A stretch of DNA of 34,014 nt from a virus, in the IMG/VR virus record IMGVR_UViG_3300042326_002137, positions 1-34,014 of that record; one strand, written 5' to 3'. Within the stretch, counting starts at the first letter, position 1. Each line of letters starts with the position of its first letter. The notes beneath the pieces are model-generated. The model was given only the letters and a program-made list of their open reading frames with translations, did no database searches and was not told where the DNA came from. The position numbers and the translations under genes were made by a program. Below, one piece after another: positions 11,237 through 17,602 of the stretch.

Positions 11237-11520
11237 TGACCGAGTATAAGAAGATACGTGAAGATATCTATGAAAAGCACAGTAAGTCATTTGAGAAGTT
11301 GCATATGAGTGAGATTAAAGAACAACTCTATAAAGATACAGATGTAAGGGTTATTGATCAGCGTATTGGTGTGGGTATTGGTGGATTGAATACTGTTATT
11401 CGTTTGTATCATAAGCCCACTGGTATTCTTATTGAGATGCCAAGGGTAAATAGAAGTAAATATCATGATAAGGTATTGGCATTTGAGATGCTTGAATATG
11501 CACTGACAGGAGTGAAGTGA
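11236..11520 (+). CDS. Release-factor-like domain protein lacking GGQ, 94 aa
   Basis: Residues 44-84 resemble domain 3 of class I peptide chain release factors: GVGIGGLNTVIRLYHKPTG, then ILIEMPRVNRSKYHDKV, compared with the family pattern 'G-GGQ-N-..-V-R-L-x-H-x-PTGI-x-x-x-x-x-x-x-RS-x-x-x-x-x-x-A'. The catalytic Gln of GGQ is replaced by Leu, so peptidyl-tRNA hydrolysis is unlikely by the known mechanism. It has no codon-recognition domain. Relatives in other phages are annotated as release-factor-like. The N-terminal 35 residues are a charged helix. It is translationally coupled on both sides. Confidence 0.7.
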   Translation: MTEYKKIREDIYEKHSKSFEKLHMSEIKEQLYKDTDVRVIDQRIGVGIGGLNTVIRLYHKPTGILIEMPRVNRSKYHDKVLAFEMLEYALTGVK

Positions 11521-11798
11521 TGAGTGATATTGTAGAACGATTGAGGCAGTTAGAAGTTAATGAGCTTTCTACTCATCCTCTTGGGATGTTAGATGAAGCC
11601 GCTAATGAGATTGAGCAGAACCGTATCGATCTTGAGGAATACAGGCTTGACGTTGAGCAGCTGCGGGCGGTAGTAGAAGCTGCTGATAAATTGCGAAACG
11701 GTATTCGTGCTGCGGGTGTGAAAAGAATGCCTGAACTTTACTTGGTGGTTATGGCCTTTGATGCCGCCCGTGCTGCACTGTCAGGAGACAAGCAATGA
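11520..11798 (+). CDS. Coiled-coil protein, 92 aa
   Basis: ATG 11520 follows AGGAGTGAAGTG and overlaps the previous stop by 1 nt. The pattern DIVERLRQLE, then LDEAANEIEQNRIDLEEYR, and a late FDAARAAL is typical of short phage coiled-coil proteins; heptads run through residues about 25-60. It may form a dimer. It overlaps the next gene by 4 nt (ATGA). Function unknown. Confidence 0.75.
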   Translation: MSDIVERLRQLEVNELSTHPLGMLDEAANEIEQNRIDLEEYRLDVEQLRAVVEAADKLRNGIRAAGVKRMPELYLVVMAFDAARAALSGDKQ

Positions 11799-12064
11799 GT
11801 GAGATTATCTATAAGTATGGACCGTTAAGCACGAATGGCGAAACTATAGAATTCAATGGCACTCCTGTCCATGTTGGTTATCAAGATCGCGGCTTTGCCC
11901 ATGCTGATTATGCAGTTTTTATCTGGTGTAAGCTAGATATGAATTATCCCATTCATACCAGGAAGTATGCTCGTATCGTACCGACCGGAGAGTCGTTTAA
12001 CGGTAAGTATATCGGTACAGTCGTGATGCCTTCTGGTCTGGTTTGGCATGTGGTGGAGGTGTAA
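11795..12064 (+). CDS. DUF7352-like phage protein, 89 aa
   Basis: The sequence IIYKYGPLSTNGETIEFNG, an internal VGYQDRG segment, and the C-terminal GKYIGTVVMPSGLVWHVVEV follow the beta-rich pattern of a widespread small phage family (K-Y-x-L ... G-x-I-x-x-P ... Y-I-G-T ... G-x-V-W-H-V-x-E). The family's function is unknown. The start overlaps the previous stop as ATGA. It ends directly before the next gene with no gap. Confidence 0.75.
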   Translation: MSEIIYKYGPLSTNGETIEFNGTPVHVGYQDRGFAHADYAVFIWCKLDMNYPIHTRKYARIVPTGESFNGKYIGTVVMPSGLVWHVVEV

Positions 12065-12259
12065 ATGTTAGTAGGTGAACCCTGTGTGGGGATAGTCTAT
12101 AAGAAGAAAGATGGTAGTACGTTTACCGAGTGGTACCACAATCTTCGTATCGGGTGGCATACTCCGCCCGAGATTTGGGTAGAGCGGGCATTGTATTTCT
12201 CTAAAGTTTCACCTATTAACATGTGGCCCAAGCCTATGGCTGTTGTGAGGAGTAAGTGA
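12065..12259 (+). CDS. Small beta-rich protein, 64 aa
   Basis: ATG 12065 follows GGAGGTGTAA. The product MLVGEPCVGIVYKKKDGSTF, then TEWYHNLRIGWHTPPE, is a small, basic, aromatic protein with likely beta strands. It overlaps the next start by 1 nt. No family recognised. Confidence 0.7.
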   Translation: MLVGEPCVGIVYKKKDGSTFTEWYHNLRIGWHTPPEIWVERALYFSKVSPINMWPKPMAVVRSK

Positions 12260-12450
12260 TGGAACCTCTGGCGTATAGACCATTGTATAATCAATATAGG
12301 ACTATTGGTGCGATTATTGAACAAAACGATATCTATAAGATGACAGAACAAGAGTGGCAAACTCGGTGTATGATCCATTCTAATGGTAACATGCATCCCA
12401 TTCAGGCTTTGGATATTTTTCGACAGTTAAAGAGAGAGGCGGGACTATGA
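12259..12450 (+). CDS. Hypothetical protein, 63 aa
   Basis: ATG 12259 has GAGGAG 7 nt upstream and overlaps the previous TGA. The product (MEPLAYRPLYNQYRTIGAII ... HPIQALDIFRQLKREAGL) is helical with a basic end. It overlaps the next gene by 4 nt (ATGA). No family recognised. Confidence 0.7.
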   Translation: MEPLAYRPLYNQYRTIGAIIEQNDIYKMTEQEWQTRCMIHSNGNMHPIQALDIFRQLKREAGL

Positions 12451-12803
12451 GCGAAGAAGTTAAGAAGGCGTTTTGGGATCATCAGGAAGAGTTCATTCAG
12501 AAGATGCAAGAGATCTCCGAAAAGTACGAAGCCGACTGTAACGAGTATTGGGATAAGCTCTCTTACGAAGATAAGATGAAGGCATTCTACTCTGTCAGTA
12601 AGCGTATCTATCAGGCAGATGTAAAAGATCAAGGCTCTTATCGTCATGCTCTCTATCAGGTGTTCGGTTTTGATGCAGATGCCTACGTAGTCGGTATGGA
12701 GTGTGGGTACATGGATATCCATAACTACATACAAGAAGGTATCGCATCACATAAAGAATACGTAGAAAGAACCAAGAATGAGCATATGTCAGAAGATCTG
12801 TAA
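12447..12803 (+). CDS. Conserved T4-like phage protein, 118 aa
   Basis: The block KAFYSVSKRIYQADVKDQGS, then YRHALYQVFGFDADAYVVGM and a GYMDIHNYI ending, matches a family widely found in T4-like phages of cyanobacteria and proteobacteria. The protein is helical and charged. No activity is known. The start overlaps the previous stop (ATGA), and the 3' end overlaps the DUF1289 gene by 26 nt. Confidence 0.8.
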   Translation: MSEEVKKAFWDHQEEFIQKMQEISEKYEADCNEYWDKLSYEDKMKAFYSVSKRIYQADVKDQGSYRHALYQVFGFDADAYVVGMECGYMDIHNYIQEGIASHKEYVERTKNEHMSEDL

Positions 12804-12999
12804 GGTAGACGATAGTAACACCTTTTGTGTTGGGTGTGGTAGAACACTAATTGAAATAACAGAATGGTTTACAGCCGATAAAGAGCGGAAGATTGAAATC
12901 GCTGCTTTTGCTCGTAAGAGAACTAAGAAGCTAAAAGAAGATCCGTTCCCGACTGTTATGGAACTGGACTACCATTATAGAGATTATGACAATGATTGA
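12778..12999 (+). CDS. DUF1289-type zinc-binding protein, 73 aa
   Basis: Residues 4-45 carry the DUF1289 pattern: Cys4, Cys8, Cys17, Cys20 (CQKICKVDD ... FCVGCGRT), then EITEWFTADKERK. Four cysteines probably bind one zinc. The family is common in proteobacteria, but its role is not known. The start lies inside the previous gene without a clear ribosome site, which suggests coupled translation. It overlaps the next gene by 14 nt. Confidence 0.8.
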   Translation: MSICQKICKVDDSNTFCVGCGRTLIEITEWFTADKERKIEIAAFARKRTKKLKEDPFPTVMELDYHYRDYDND

Positions 13000-13369
13000 T
13001 TGTATTGCAATCGGTGATAGTATCGCAGTAGGAACTGGTAAGGCTCTCAGCTGTGAAGTTCGCGCCCATGTAGGCTGGCCGAGTGGTAAAATCATTAACC
13101 TTGCGAATGGAGCAAAAGCAGAACTTTGCATCATCTCTGCAGGATCTAATGACCCTAACAACCCCAAACTTCTTCTTAATCTTAAGACGATTCGTGGTAA
13201 GATTGACTGTGTTAAGGTTGTCTGGATCCTTCCTGTTAATCCAAAAGCCTCTTCTGCTGTAAGAAAGGCTGCAGCAGGAGATAAGGTTGTTAGCTTTACT
13301 CCAGGAAAAGATAACGTGCATCCAAAAAATTATAACGTTCTTGCCAAAAAGTGCTTGTCTTTAAATTAA
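12986..13369 (+). CDS. SGNH/GDSL-hydrolase-like protein, 127 aa
   Basis: Block I is IAIGDSIAVGTG (Ser12 as nucleophile), a middle block SAGSNDP (Asn55) fits the oxyanion region, and DNVHPKNY (Asp109, His112) fits the catalytic Asp/His block. This matches a minimal SGNH hydrolase (esterase/deacylase) with a WILPVNP strand before it. The substrate is unknown; phage versions often act on surface polysaccharide or lipid esters. It is short for the family. The start is ATG 12986 or 12992; neither has a strong ribosome site. It is the last gene of the 10781 operon. Confidence 0.75.
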   Translation: MTMIDCIAIGDSIAVGTGKALSCEVRAHVGWPSGKIINLANGAKAELCIISAGSNDPNNPKLLLNLKTIRGKIDCVKVVWILPVNPKASSAVRKAAAGDKVVSFTPGKDNVHPKNYNVLAKKCLSLN

Positions 13370-13383
13370 AACAAGAGTATTAT
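13355..13383 (+). promoter_or_regulatory. Spacer-element promoter for the DUF932 gene
   Basis: -35 TTGTCT (13355-13360), a 17-bp spacer beginning TTAAATTAAAAC, and -10 TATTAT (13378-13383). It overlaps the stop of the SGNH-like gene. Confidence 0.7.
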
Positions 13384-13426
13384 TCTATCTGTAAGTTGAA
13401 ACAAACCCTCTAGGAGAAAATAGATT

Positions 13427-14386
13427 ATGGCTCACGAAATTGAAATGGTTGGCGATGTTGCTCAGATGGCTTATGCTGGCAGTGTCCCTTGGCACGGTCT
13501 GGGAACTCGCGTCCCGGCAGATCTTACTCCGGAACAGATGCTCGAGGCTGCTGGTCTCGACTGGACCGTAGAAAAGGTTCCTGCATACTACACTCACAAC
13601 GACGAACTCTATCAGATCGGTCAGTCGGCTCTCATCCGCTCGCGCGATGGTAAGATGCTGGATGCAGTTTCTGATGACTGGAATCCTGTTCAGAACCACA
13701 CTGCCTTCGAATTCTTTGATGAATACGTTCGTCAGGGTGACATGGAAATGCACACCGCTGGTTCGCTGAAGGGTGGACAGATCGTTTGGGGTCTTGCTAA
13801 GATCAAGCAGTCTTTCGAACTGTTCAAGGGCGATCAGATCGACTCTTATTTGCTCTTCTCTAACTTCCACAAGTACGGTTTCTCTACCGACGTACGCTTC
13901 ACTCCGATCCGTGTTGTTTGTAATAACACTTTGACTCTTTCTCTCTCGAGCAAGGTCGAACGTATGGTGAAGATCTCGCACCGCAAGCAGTTCAATCCTG
14001 GCAATGTCAAGGAAATGCTCGGTATCGCCACTGACAAGCTGACCAAGTACAAGGAAATGGCTTCTTTCCTCGGCTCCAAGATGGCCAAGGGCGAAGATAT
14101 CGTCGAGTACTTCAAGCGTGTGTTCCCTGTGACTGGCTCTAACGAGAACAAGACCAAGGAAATCTCCAAGAATGCTCAGACTGCTCTTGACATTCTTCAT
14201 ACTCAGCCTGGAGCTCAGTACGCCGAAGGCACTTGGTGGCAGCCGTTCAACGCTGTGACCTACATGACCGATCACCTTGTAGGTCGTACGGCAGACACTC
14301 GCCTTACTTCTTCTTGGTACGGCTCTAACAAGAGCCTCAAGACTAAGGCTCTTGAACTGGCAGTTGAAATGGCGGAGGCTGCGTAA
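13427..14386 (+). CDS. DUF932 family phage/plasmid-like protein, 319 aa
   Basis: The N-terminus AHEIEMVGDVAQMAYAGSVP, then WHGLGTRVP, and the block WNPVQNHTAFEFFDEYV are hallmarks of DUF932 (the 'phage/plasmid-like protein' family). The core TPIRVVCNNTLTLSL and the late SSWYGSNKSLKTKALELA also fit. Length is typical. The function is unproven, although the family is found next to DNA-repair genes on plasmids and phages. A CTCTAGGAGAAAATAGATT leader precedes the ATG. Codon use is GC-richer than in the following gene, suggesting high expression. Confidence 0.9.
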   Translation: MAHEIEMVGDVAQMAYAGSVPWHGLGTRVPADLTPEQMLEAAGLDWTVEKVPAYYTHNDELYQIGQSALIRSRDGKMLDAVSDDWNPVQNHTAFEFFDEYVRQGDMEMHTAGSLKGGQIVWGLAKIKQSFELFKGDQIDSYLLFSNFHKYGFSTDVRFTPIRVVCNNTLTLSLSSKVERMVKISHRKQFNPGNVKEMLGIATDKLTKYKEMASFLGSKMAKGEDIVEYFKRVFPVTGSNENKTKEISKNAQTALDILHTQPGAQYAEGTWWQPFNAVTYMTDHLVGRTADTRLTSSWYGSNKSLKTKALELAVEMAEAA

Positions 14387-14430
14387 GCAGTCTCCTTCCC
14401 TTTCTTGGAGAAAGTTTCGAGGAAACAATT

Positions 14431-14868
14431 ATGGAACTTATCGGCGTCGGCTATCAAGATTATCGCAAAAAGCACAGCGATATTAAAAATGAAAAGAAGG
14501 GAATGGAACGATACTTGATCTATTTTGGTAGAGCACATGTTATCGACCATGAAACGAATACTGCTGCACGTGGTCCGTTAAAAATTGGTAGGGGTAAGTG
14601 GGCTACTGCTCTAATGCGAGGTCGTAATCAACCCGGAATAGATTTTCGTATTTACGCTGAAATTATTCTTGGCACTAATGAACAAACGTATTTGGCTGAA
14701 GAAATCGTAAAAGATGTTCTTGGTCATAAGAACATCCCTATGTCACAAGGACAACAGGAACTTTATGATATTAAGGATTCGGAGTTGAAGAAAGTGGTCA
14801 ATACTATTGTTGAAGTAATTAGGGCTGAAACTGAATTTGAACCACTTGAAATTAACTATTTCCTTTAA
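14431..14868 (+). CDS. GIY-YIG/T5orf172-like protein, 145 aa
   Basis: ATG 14431 follows GAGGAAACAATT. Residues 27-33 (RYLIYFG) and 49-63 (GPLKIGRGKWATALM), then RIYAEIILG and an acidic YLAEEIV helix, resemble the minimal GIY-YIG nuclease fold of the T5orf172/MUG113 type, which contains K-I-G and a later acidic residue. It could be a nuclease or an inactive relative; the canonical GIY-YIG letters are not complete. It lies between the DUF932 gene and the 375-aa conserved gene, with AT-richer codons than the former. Confidence 0.5.
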   Translation: MELIGVGYQDYRKKHSDIKNEKKGMERYLIYFGRAHVIDHETNTAARGPLKIGRGKWATALMRGRNQPGIDFRIYAEIILGTNEQTYLAEEIVKDVLGHKNIPMSQGQQELYDIKDSELKKVVNTIVEVIRAETEFEPLEINYFL

Positions 14869-14891
14869 TTAAAAAGTATAGTAATATTACT
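14859..14891 (+). promoter_or_regulatory. Weak spacer-element promoter with 12-bp palindrome at the -10
   Basis: -35 TTTCCT (14859-14864), a 17-bp spacer beginning TTAATT, and -10 TAATAT (14882-14887). The -10 lies inside a perfect palindrome, AGTAATATTACT (14880-14891), which could be an operator. Confidence 0.5.
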
Positions 14892-14913
14892 GTATAGTTT
14901 GAAAGGAACCACT

Positions 14914-16041
14914 ATGGCTCGTCGTCCATCTCTCATTCCCAAGACTAAGAAGAAGGTTCGTTCCACCAAGACCGAATCTTATCTTGTCAATCAGAAGTAT
15001 CTGGGCGACGAACCTATCTTTGCGAAAGGCAAGGACACAAGTATCTCTCGCGCATTTAATTGGTATAATGTGATGTGTGATGTGAACGATGCGCGAGAGT
15101 ACACTGTAGAATATTTTAAGAACATCGGTAATACAGAAATGGTTAAGGTCGCTAAGGCGATCCCTGACAAACTGTTCCCGATGACGAGCGCATGGGTGTT
15201 TCGCATGCTCGCGCGAGGGGCGCAGTTTGATGATGAATTTATTTCGCGTGCTGTTGATCGTTTGCGCGCTATCAAGTCTAACGGTGAAAACACTGTTGAT
15301 GATATTGCTGAAAGCAAACCCTCCAATGTAATTAACATTCAAGATCGTATTCGCGACAAGGCTTCTGATCTTATTGGTGATGTTGAAGAACTGCTAGACA
15401 AGGGCGAAGAATTTTCTCTCTATGACTGGCTCAGGTCGAATGAGATTCCTGCTACTTATGCACCTCGCATTGCTGCGTATTATGCGCCAGTGCTTGCCGA
15501 GCTCATTGAAGCTGCTGAAGGGAAAGATCCGCAGCTGAAAGAAGGCTACAAGCATTACACCAAGAAGCAGCTTGAAGCTCGCGTTCTGTTCTTCAACAAC
15601 CTGATTGAAGATGCAGAACGTTACACTGATATAACCAAGAAAACTCGTAAGCCCCGTAAGCCTCGTACGATTTCGGTAGAAAAGAAGTTGAAGCATTTCA
15701 AGTATCAAAAGGAAGACAGCAACTATAAGATTGCTTCTGTAAACCCTGAAAAAATTATTGGATCTCAGGAGCTTTGGACCTTTAATACTAAGTACAAGAC
15801 TCTTACGGTATTTCGTGCTATTGATCGTGGTGGTTTGCAAGTTAAAGGAACCAGCATTGTAAATTATGATGATAACAACTCTGTTACAAAGCGCACAGGC
15901 AGAAAGCCTGAGTACTATGTTGATCGAGTTTTGAATGGAGGTAAGGTGATTCTCAGGAAGTTGATGGACGAACTGAAGAATGATGCTCCTTTGTCTTACC
16001 GTATTAACGAAAACACTATTATCCTAAAGGTAGTATCATGA
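14914..16041 (+). CDS. Conserved T4-like phage protein of unknown function, 375 aa
   Basis: I chose ATG 14914 because GAAAGGAACCACT precedes it; a TTG at 14899 lies in the leader. The protein is basic at its N-terminus (ARRPSLIPKTKKKVRSTKT), has a helical middle with AFNWYNVMCDVNDAREYTV, and a Lys/Arg-rich hinge (TKKTRKPRKPRTISVEKKLK) near residues 245-265. It resembles a large uncharacterised protein conserved in cyanophage-type T4 relatives, where it sits among replication genes. It overlaps the following signal-peptide gene by 4 nt. Confidence 0.75.
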   Translation: MARRPSLIPKTKKKVRSTKTESYLVNQKYLGDEPIFAKGKDTSISRAFNWYNVMCDVNDAREYTVEYFKNIGNTEMVKVAKAIPDKLFPMTSAWVFRMLARGAQFDDEFISRAVDRLRAIKSNGENTVDDIAESKPSNVINIQDRIRDKASDLIGDVEELLDKGEEFSLYDWLRSNEIPATYAPRIAAYYAPVLAELIEAAEGKDPQLKEGYKHYTKKQLEARVLFFNNLIEDAERYTDITKKTRKPRKPRTISVEKKLKHFKYQKEDSNYKIASVNPEKIIGSQELWTFNTKYKTLTVFRAIDRGGLQVKGTSIVNYDDNNSVTKRTGRKPEYYVDRVLNGGKVILRKLMDELKNDAPLSYRINENTIILKVVS

Positions 16042-16331
16042 AGAAATTTTTAATCACTGCAGTTGCTCTTGCTACATTGGTAGTTTCCACCACACCCTCA
16101 ATGGCAGACAACTCTGAAGAAGTAGCCATCGGCATTCTTGGTGGAGTTGTAGGCGGACTTATCCTTGGTGAGGTTTTAGAAAAACCTCGTCACTCTCACC
16201 CTGTTCGTGTATACGAATATGAAGAACCTTACATGGTTCGCGAGTGTGTAACTAAATATAGACGTTATTACGATTCAATGGGTAATCTTGTGCGACGTCC
16301 TGTGAAAAGATGTTATTGGGTTTATGAATAA
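16038..16331 (+). CDS. Secreted glycine-zipper protein, 97 aa
   Basis: Residues 1-23 are a signal peptide (MKKFLITAVALATLVVSTTP ... with a likely cut after SMA). They are followed by a glycine-zipper-like segment, VAIGILGGVVGGLILGEVL (29-47), that could insert into or associate with a membrane. The rest is basic and tyrosine-rich with two cysteines (RECVTKYRRYY ... KRCYWVYE). The layout resembles small bacterial periplasmic or outer-membrane proteins and may be host-derived. The ATG overlaps the previous stop (ATGA). A role in lysis or superinfection exclusion is possible but not shown. Confidence 0.75.
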   Translation: MKKFLITAVALATLVVSTTPSMADNSEEVAIGILGGVVGGLILGEVLEKPRHSHPVRVYEYEEPYMVRECVTKYRRYYDSMGNLVRRPVKRCYWVYE

Positions 16332-16349
16332 ATAAAAAAAGGATTAGTT

Positions 16350-16997
16350 ATGGACAGAGGTGTTTTTAGATCGATCGTTACTCCATATAGTATGACAACA
16401 GCGCCAAGAATTAATGCATTGTTCCAAAGTATGGAATATATCAGAAAAAATAATTTCAGCGGCGACTATGTTGAGTGTGGTGTGTGGCGAGGTGGTAATA
16501 TATTGGGAATGATGAGGTATCTTGAATACCATAACAACACTGAACCTAATATTTGGTTGTATGATACATTTTCCGGAATGACTCCTCCTGAAAGCGTTGA
16601 CGTTGATTTTATGAATAACAAGGCTTCTGATATTCTAGAAAATGTTCTTTGTATGAATTCATTAGATGAAGTTAAACAGGCATTGACGAACAGCAATTAT
16701 CCAACTGATAAGATTAAGTATGTCATTGGTGACATTTGCGAAACTCTCTTAGTTAAGGAGAACGTTCCTGAAAAGATCGCATTGCTGAGGTTAGATACAG
16801 ATTGGTATAATTCTACAAAGGTTGAATTGGAAGTTTTGTGGGATAAACTTGAAGTTGGTGCACCTTGCATCATTGACGATTATGGACATTGGCAAGGTTG
16901 TAGAATGGCAGTTGATGAATTTTTCGCGAAGCTGCCACAGGCTCATGAATTTGAACAAATAGATTACACTTGTGTTAGAACACACAAGATTTGTTAA
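16350..16997 (+). CDS. TylF/MycF-like O-methyltransferase family protein, 215 aa
   Basis: The SAM-binding motif is VECGVWRGGN (41-50), followed by the acidic loop YDTFSGM (71-77), RLDTDWYNST (147-156) and IIDDYGHW (174-181). Asp150 and Asp176/177 fit the metal site of the TylF macrocin O-methyltransferase family. This class methylates hydroxyls on sugars. In a phage it could modify host surface sugars or a virion glycan; the target is unknown. AAAGGATTAGTT precedes the ATG. It sits just upstream of the tmRNA region and is AT-rich. Confidence 0.85.
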   Translation: MDRGVFRSIVTPYSMTTAPRINALFQSMEYIRKNNFSGDYVECGVWRGGNILGMMRYLEYHNNTEPNIWLYDTFSGMTPPESVDVDFMNNKASDILENVLCMNSLDEVKQALTNSNYPTDKIKYVIGDICETLLVKENVPEKIALLRLDTDWYNSTKVELEVLWDKLEVGAPCIIDDYGHWQGCRMAVDEFFAKLPQAHEFEQIDYTCVRTHKIC

Positions 16998-17000
16998 GGA

Positions 17001-17206
17001 ATTATCGTTGAAGGAAAACGAAAGACACTGAGGACGCCGAGCGTTACTAATGAAGTTGATCAAATTAGAAGAGTTTATTATAGCTGATACCGGAGTAAAG
17101 GTCACGATTCTTGTTGACATTGCTACAATGGGTAAAGCATACGCTGAGGCTCATCTGAAATGGCCAAAGATATTATCGTTGAAGGAATACGAAAAACACT
17201 GAGGAC
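17001..17206 (+). repeat. 35-bp direct repeat, 33/35 identical, 171 bp apart
   Basis: Copy 1 is 17001-17035 and copy 2 is 17172-17206; they differ at two positions. Both contain CGTTGAAGGAA and end CACTGAGGAC. Copy 2 encodes the end of the ORF at 17050-17202 and runs into the tmRNA acceptor piece. Copy 1 lies just after the TylF-like gene's stop. The 171-bp period is a multiple of three, and both copies can be read as SLKE(N/Y)E(R/K)H followed by TGA, suggesting a duplicated or recombined gene end. Confidence 0.85.
17050..17202 (+). CDS. Possible 50-aa protein ending inside the tmRNA acceptor piece
   Basis: ATG 17050 to TGA 17200-17202 encodes 50 residues (MKLIKLEEFIIADTGVKVTI ... LKWPKILSLKEYEKH) with a plausible alpha/beta profile. 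The ribosome site is weak (GAG 8 nt upstream). Its last 10 codons lie in the second copy of a 35-bp direct repeat and overlap the start of the tmRNA acceptor piece. It may be a real small gene, or a gene remnant left by recombination at the RNA locus. Function unknown. Confidence 0.5.
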   Translation: MKLIKLEEFIIADTGVKVTILVDIATMGKAYAEAHLKWPKILSLKEYEKH

Positions 17207-17475
17207 TGGGGGGCAGTACCCCACGCCTCCACCAAAGACACACTACCTAATAATAGCGGCGTACCCGTGGGGTTATTAGGAGTCTTGCAAGCTGGTGTGT
17301 CTTTGATGGGGGCGAACTAGGATCGACTGAGTGTAGAATAGTTGACTGGAGATAATCGTAGGCGACTACGTACAAGCGCAAAACTCTAAATGCAAACGAT
17401 AACTTTGCACCTCGTTTGGCACTAGCTGCCTAACATGAGTCCGGTGGGTACTTGGAAACAGAAACCCACCACCAA
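17172..17475 (+). ncRNA. ssrA: Circularly permuted (two-piece) tmRNA
   Basis: The acceptor half comes first. A T-arm TGGGG/CCCCA with loop GGCAGTA ends at 17223, followed by CGCCTCC (17224-17230) and ACCA (17231-17234). The coding half begins GGGGGCG (17308-17314), which pairs with CGCCTCC and puts the G3-U70 alanine identity pair in the stem, then AACTAGGATCGACTG. CTGAGTGT in the coding half can pair with ACACTGAG before the T-arm (P2). The intervening segment 17235-17307 is closed by AAAGACACAC/GTGTGTCTTT. The tag ORF 17392-17433 (GCA ... TAA) encodes ANDNFAPRLALAA. A GGTGGGT/ACCCACC hairpin (17443-17470) closes the 3' end. This is the alphaproteobacterial gene order. The mature 5' and 3' ends are approximate. 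Confidence 0.9.
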
Positions 17476-17481
17476 TTTCGC

Positions 17482-17510
17482 TTGACATTAAATCGGTGTC
17501 AGGGTACAAT
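17482..17510 (+). promoter_or_regulatory. Spacer-element promoter for the tRNA region
   Basis: -35 TTGACA (17482-17487), a 17-bp spacer beginning TTAAATCGG, and -10 TACAAT (17505-17510). It starts right after the tmRNA 3' hairpin and lies 10 nt before the first tRNA. Confidence 0.8.
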
Positions 17511-17519
17511 GAATAATAA

Positions 17520-17602
17520 GGCCACGTAACCGAGGACGGCTTCTACCCGTTTACACGTAACTGGAGTTGCAAATGGGGGTTCGAATCCCTCCGTGGTCGC
17601 CA
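17520..17602 (+). tRNA. Atypical tRNA, probable Arg (anticodon TCT)
   Basis: The acceptor stem GGCCACG/CGTGGTC (17520-17526, 17592-17598), discriminator G and encoded CCA are clear, as is the T-arm GGGGG-TTCGAAT-CCCTC. The best anticodon arm is GACGG-CTTCTAC-CCGTT (17535-17551), giving T33, anticodon TCT (17542-17544) and A37. Only 8 nt (TAACCGAG) link it to the acceptor stem, so no normal D-arm is present. Instead a stem-loop GTAAC-TGGA-GTTGC (17557-17570) lies between the anticodon and T arms. The anticodon is therefore provisional. Confidence 0.6.

Noticed and set aside
13385-14428. 347-aa minus-strand ORF opposite the DUF932 gene
   Set aside because: The plus-strand DUF932 family match is clear; the antisense frame is open only because of codon bias.
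14387-14430. Possible terminator after the DUF932 gene (CTCC ... GGAG)
   Set aside because: Only a 4-bp stem with an 11-nt loop and no U-tract; GGAG is more likely a ribosome-site remnant.
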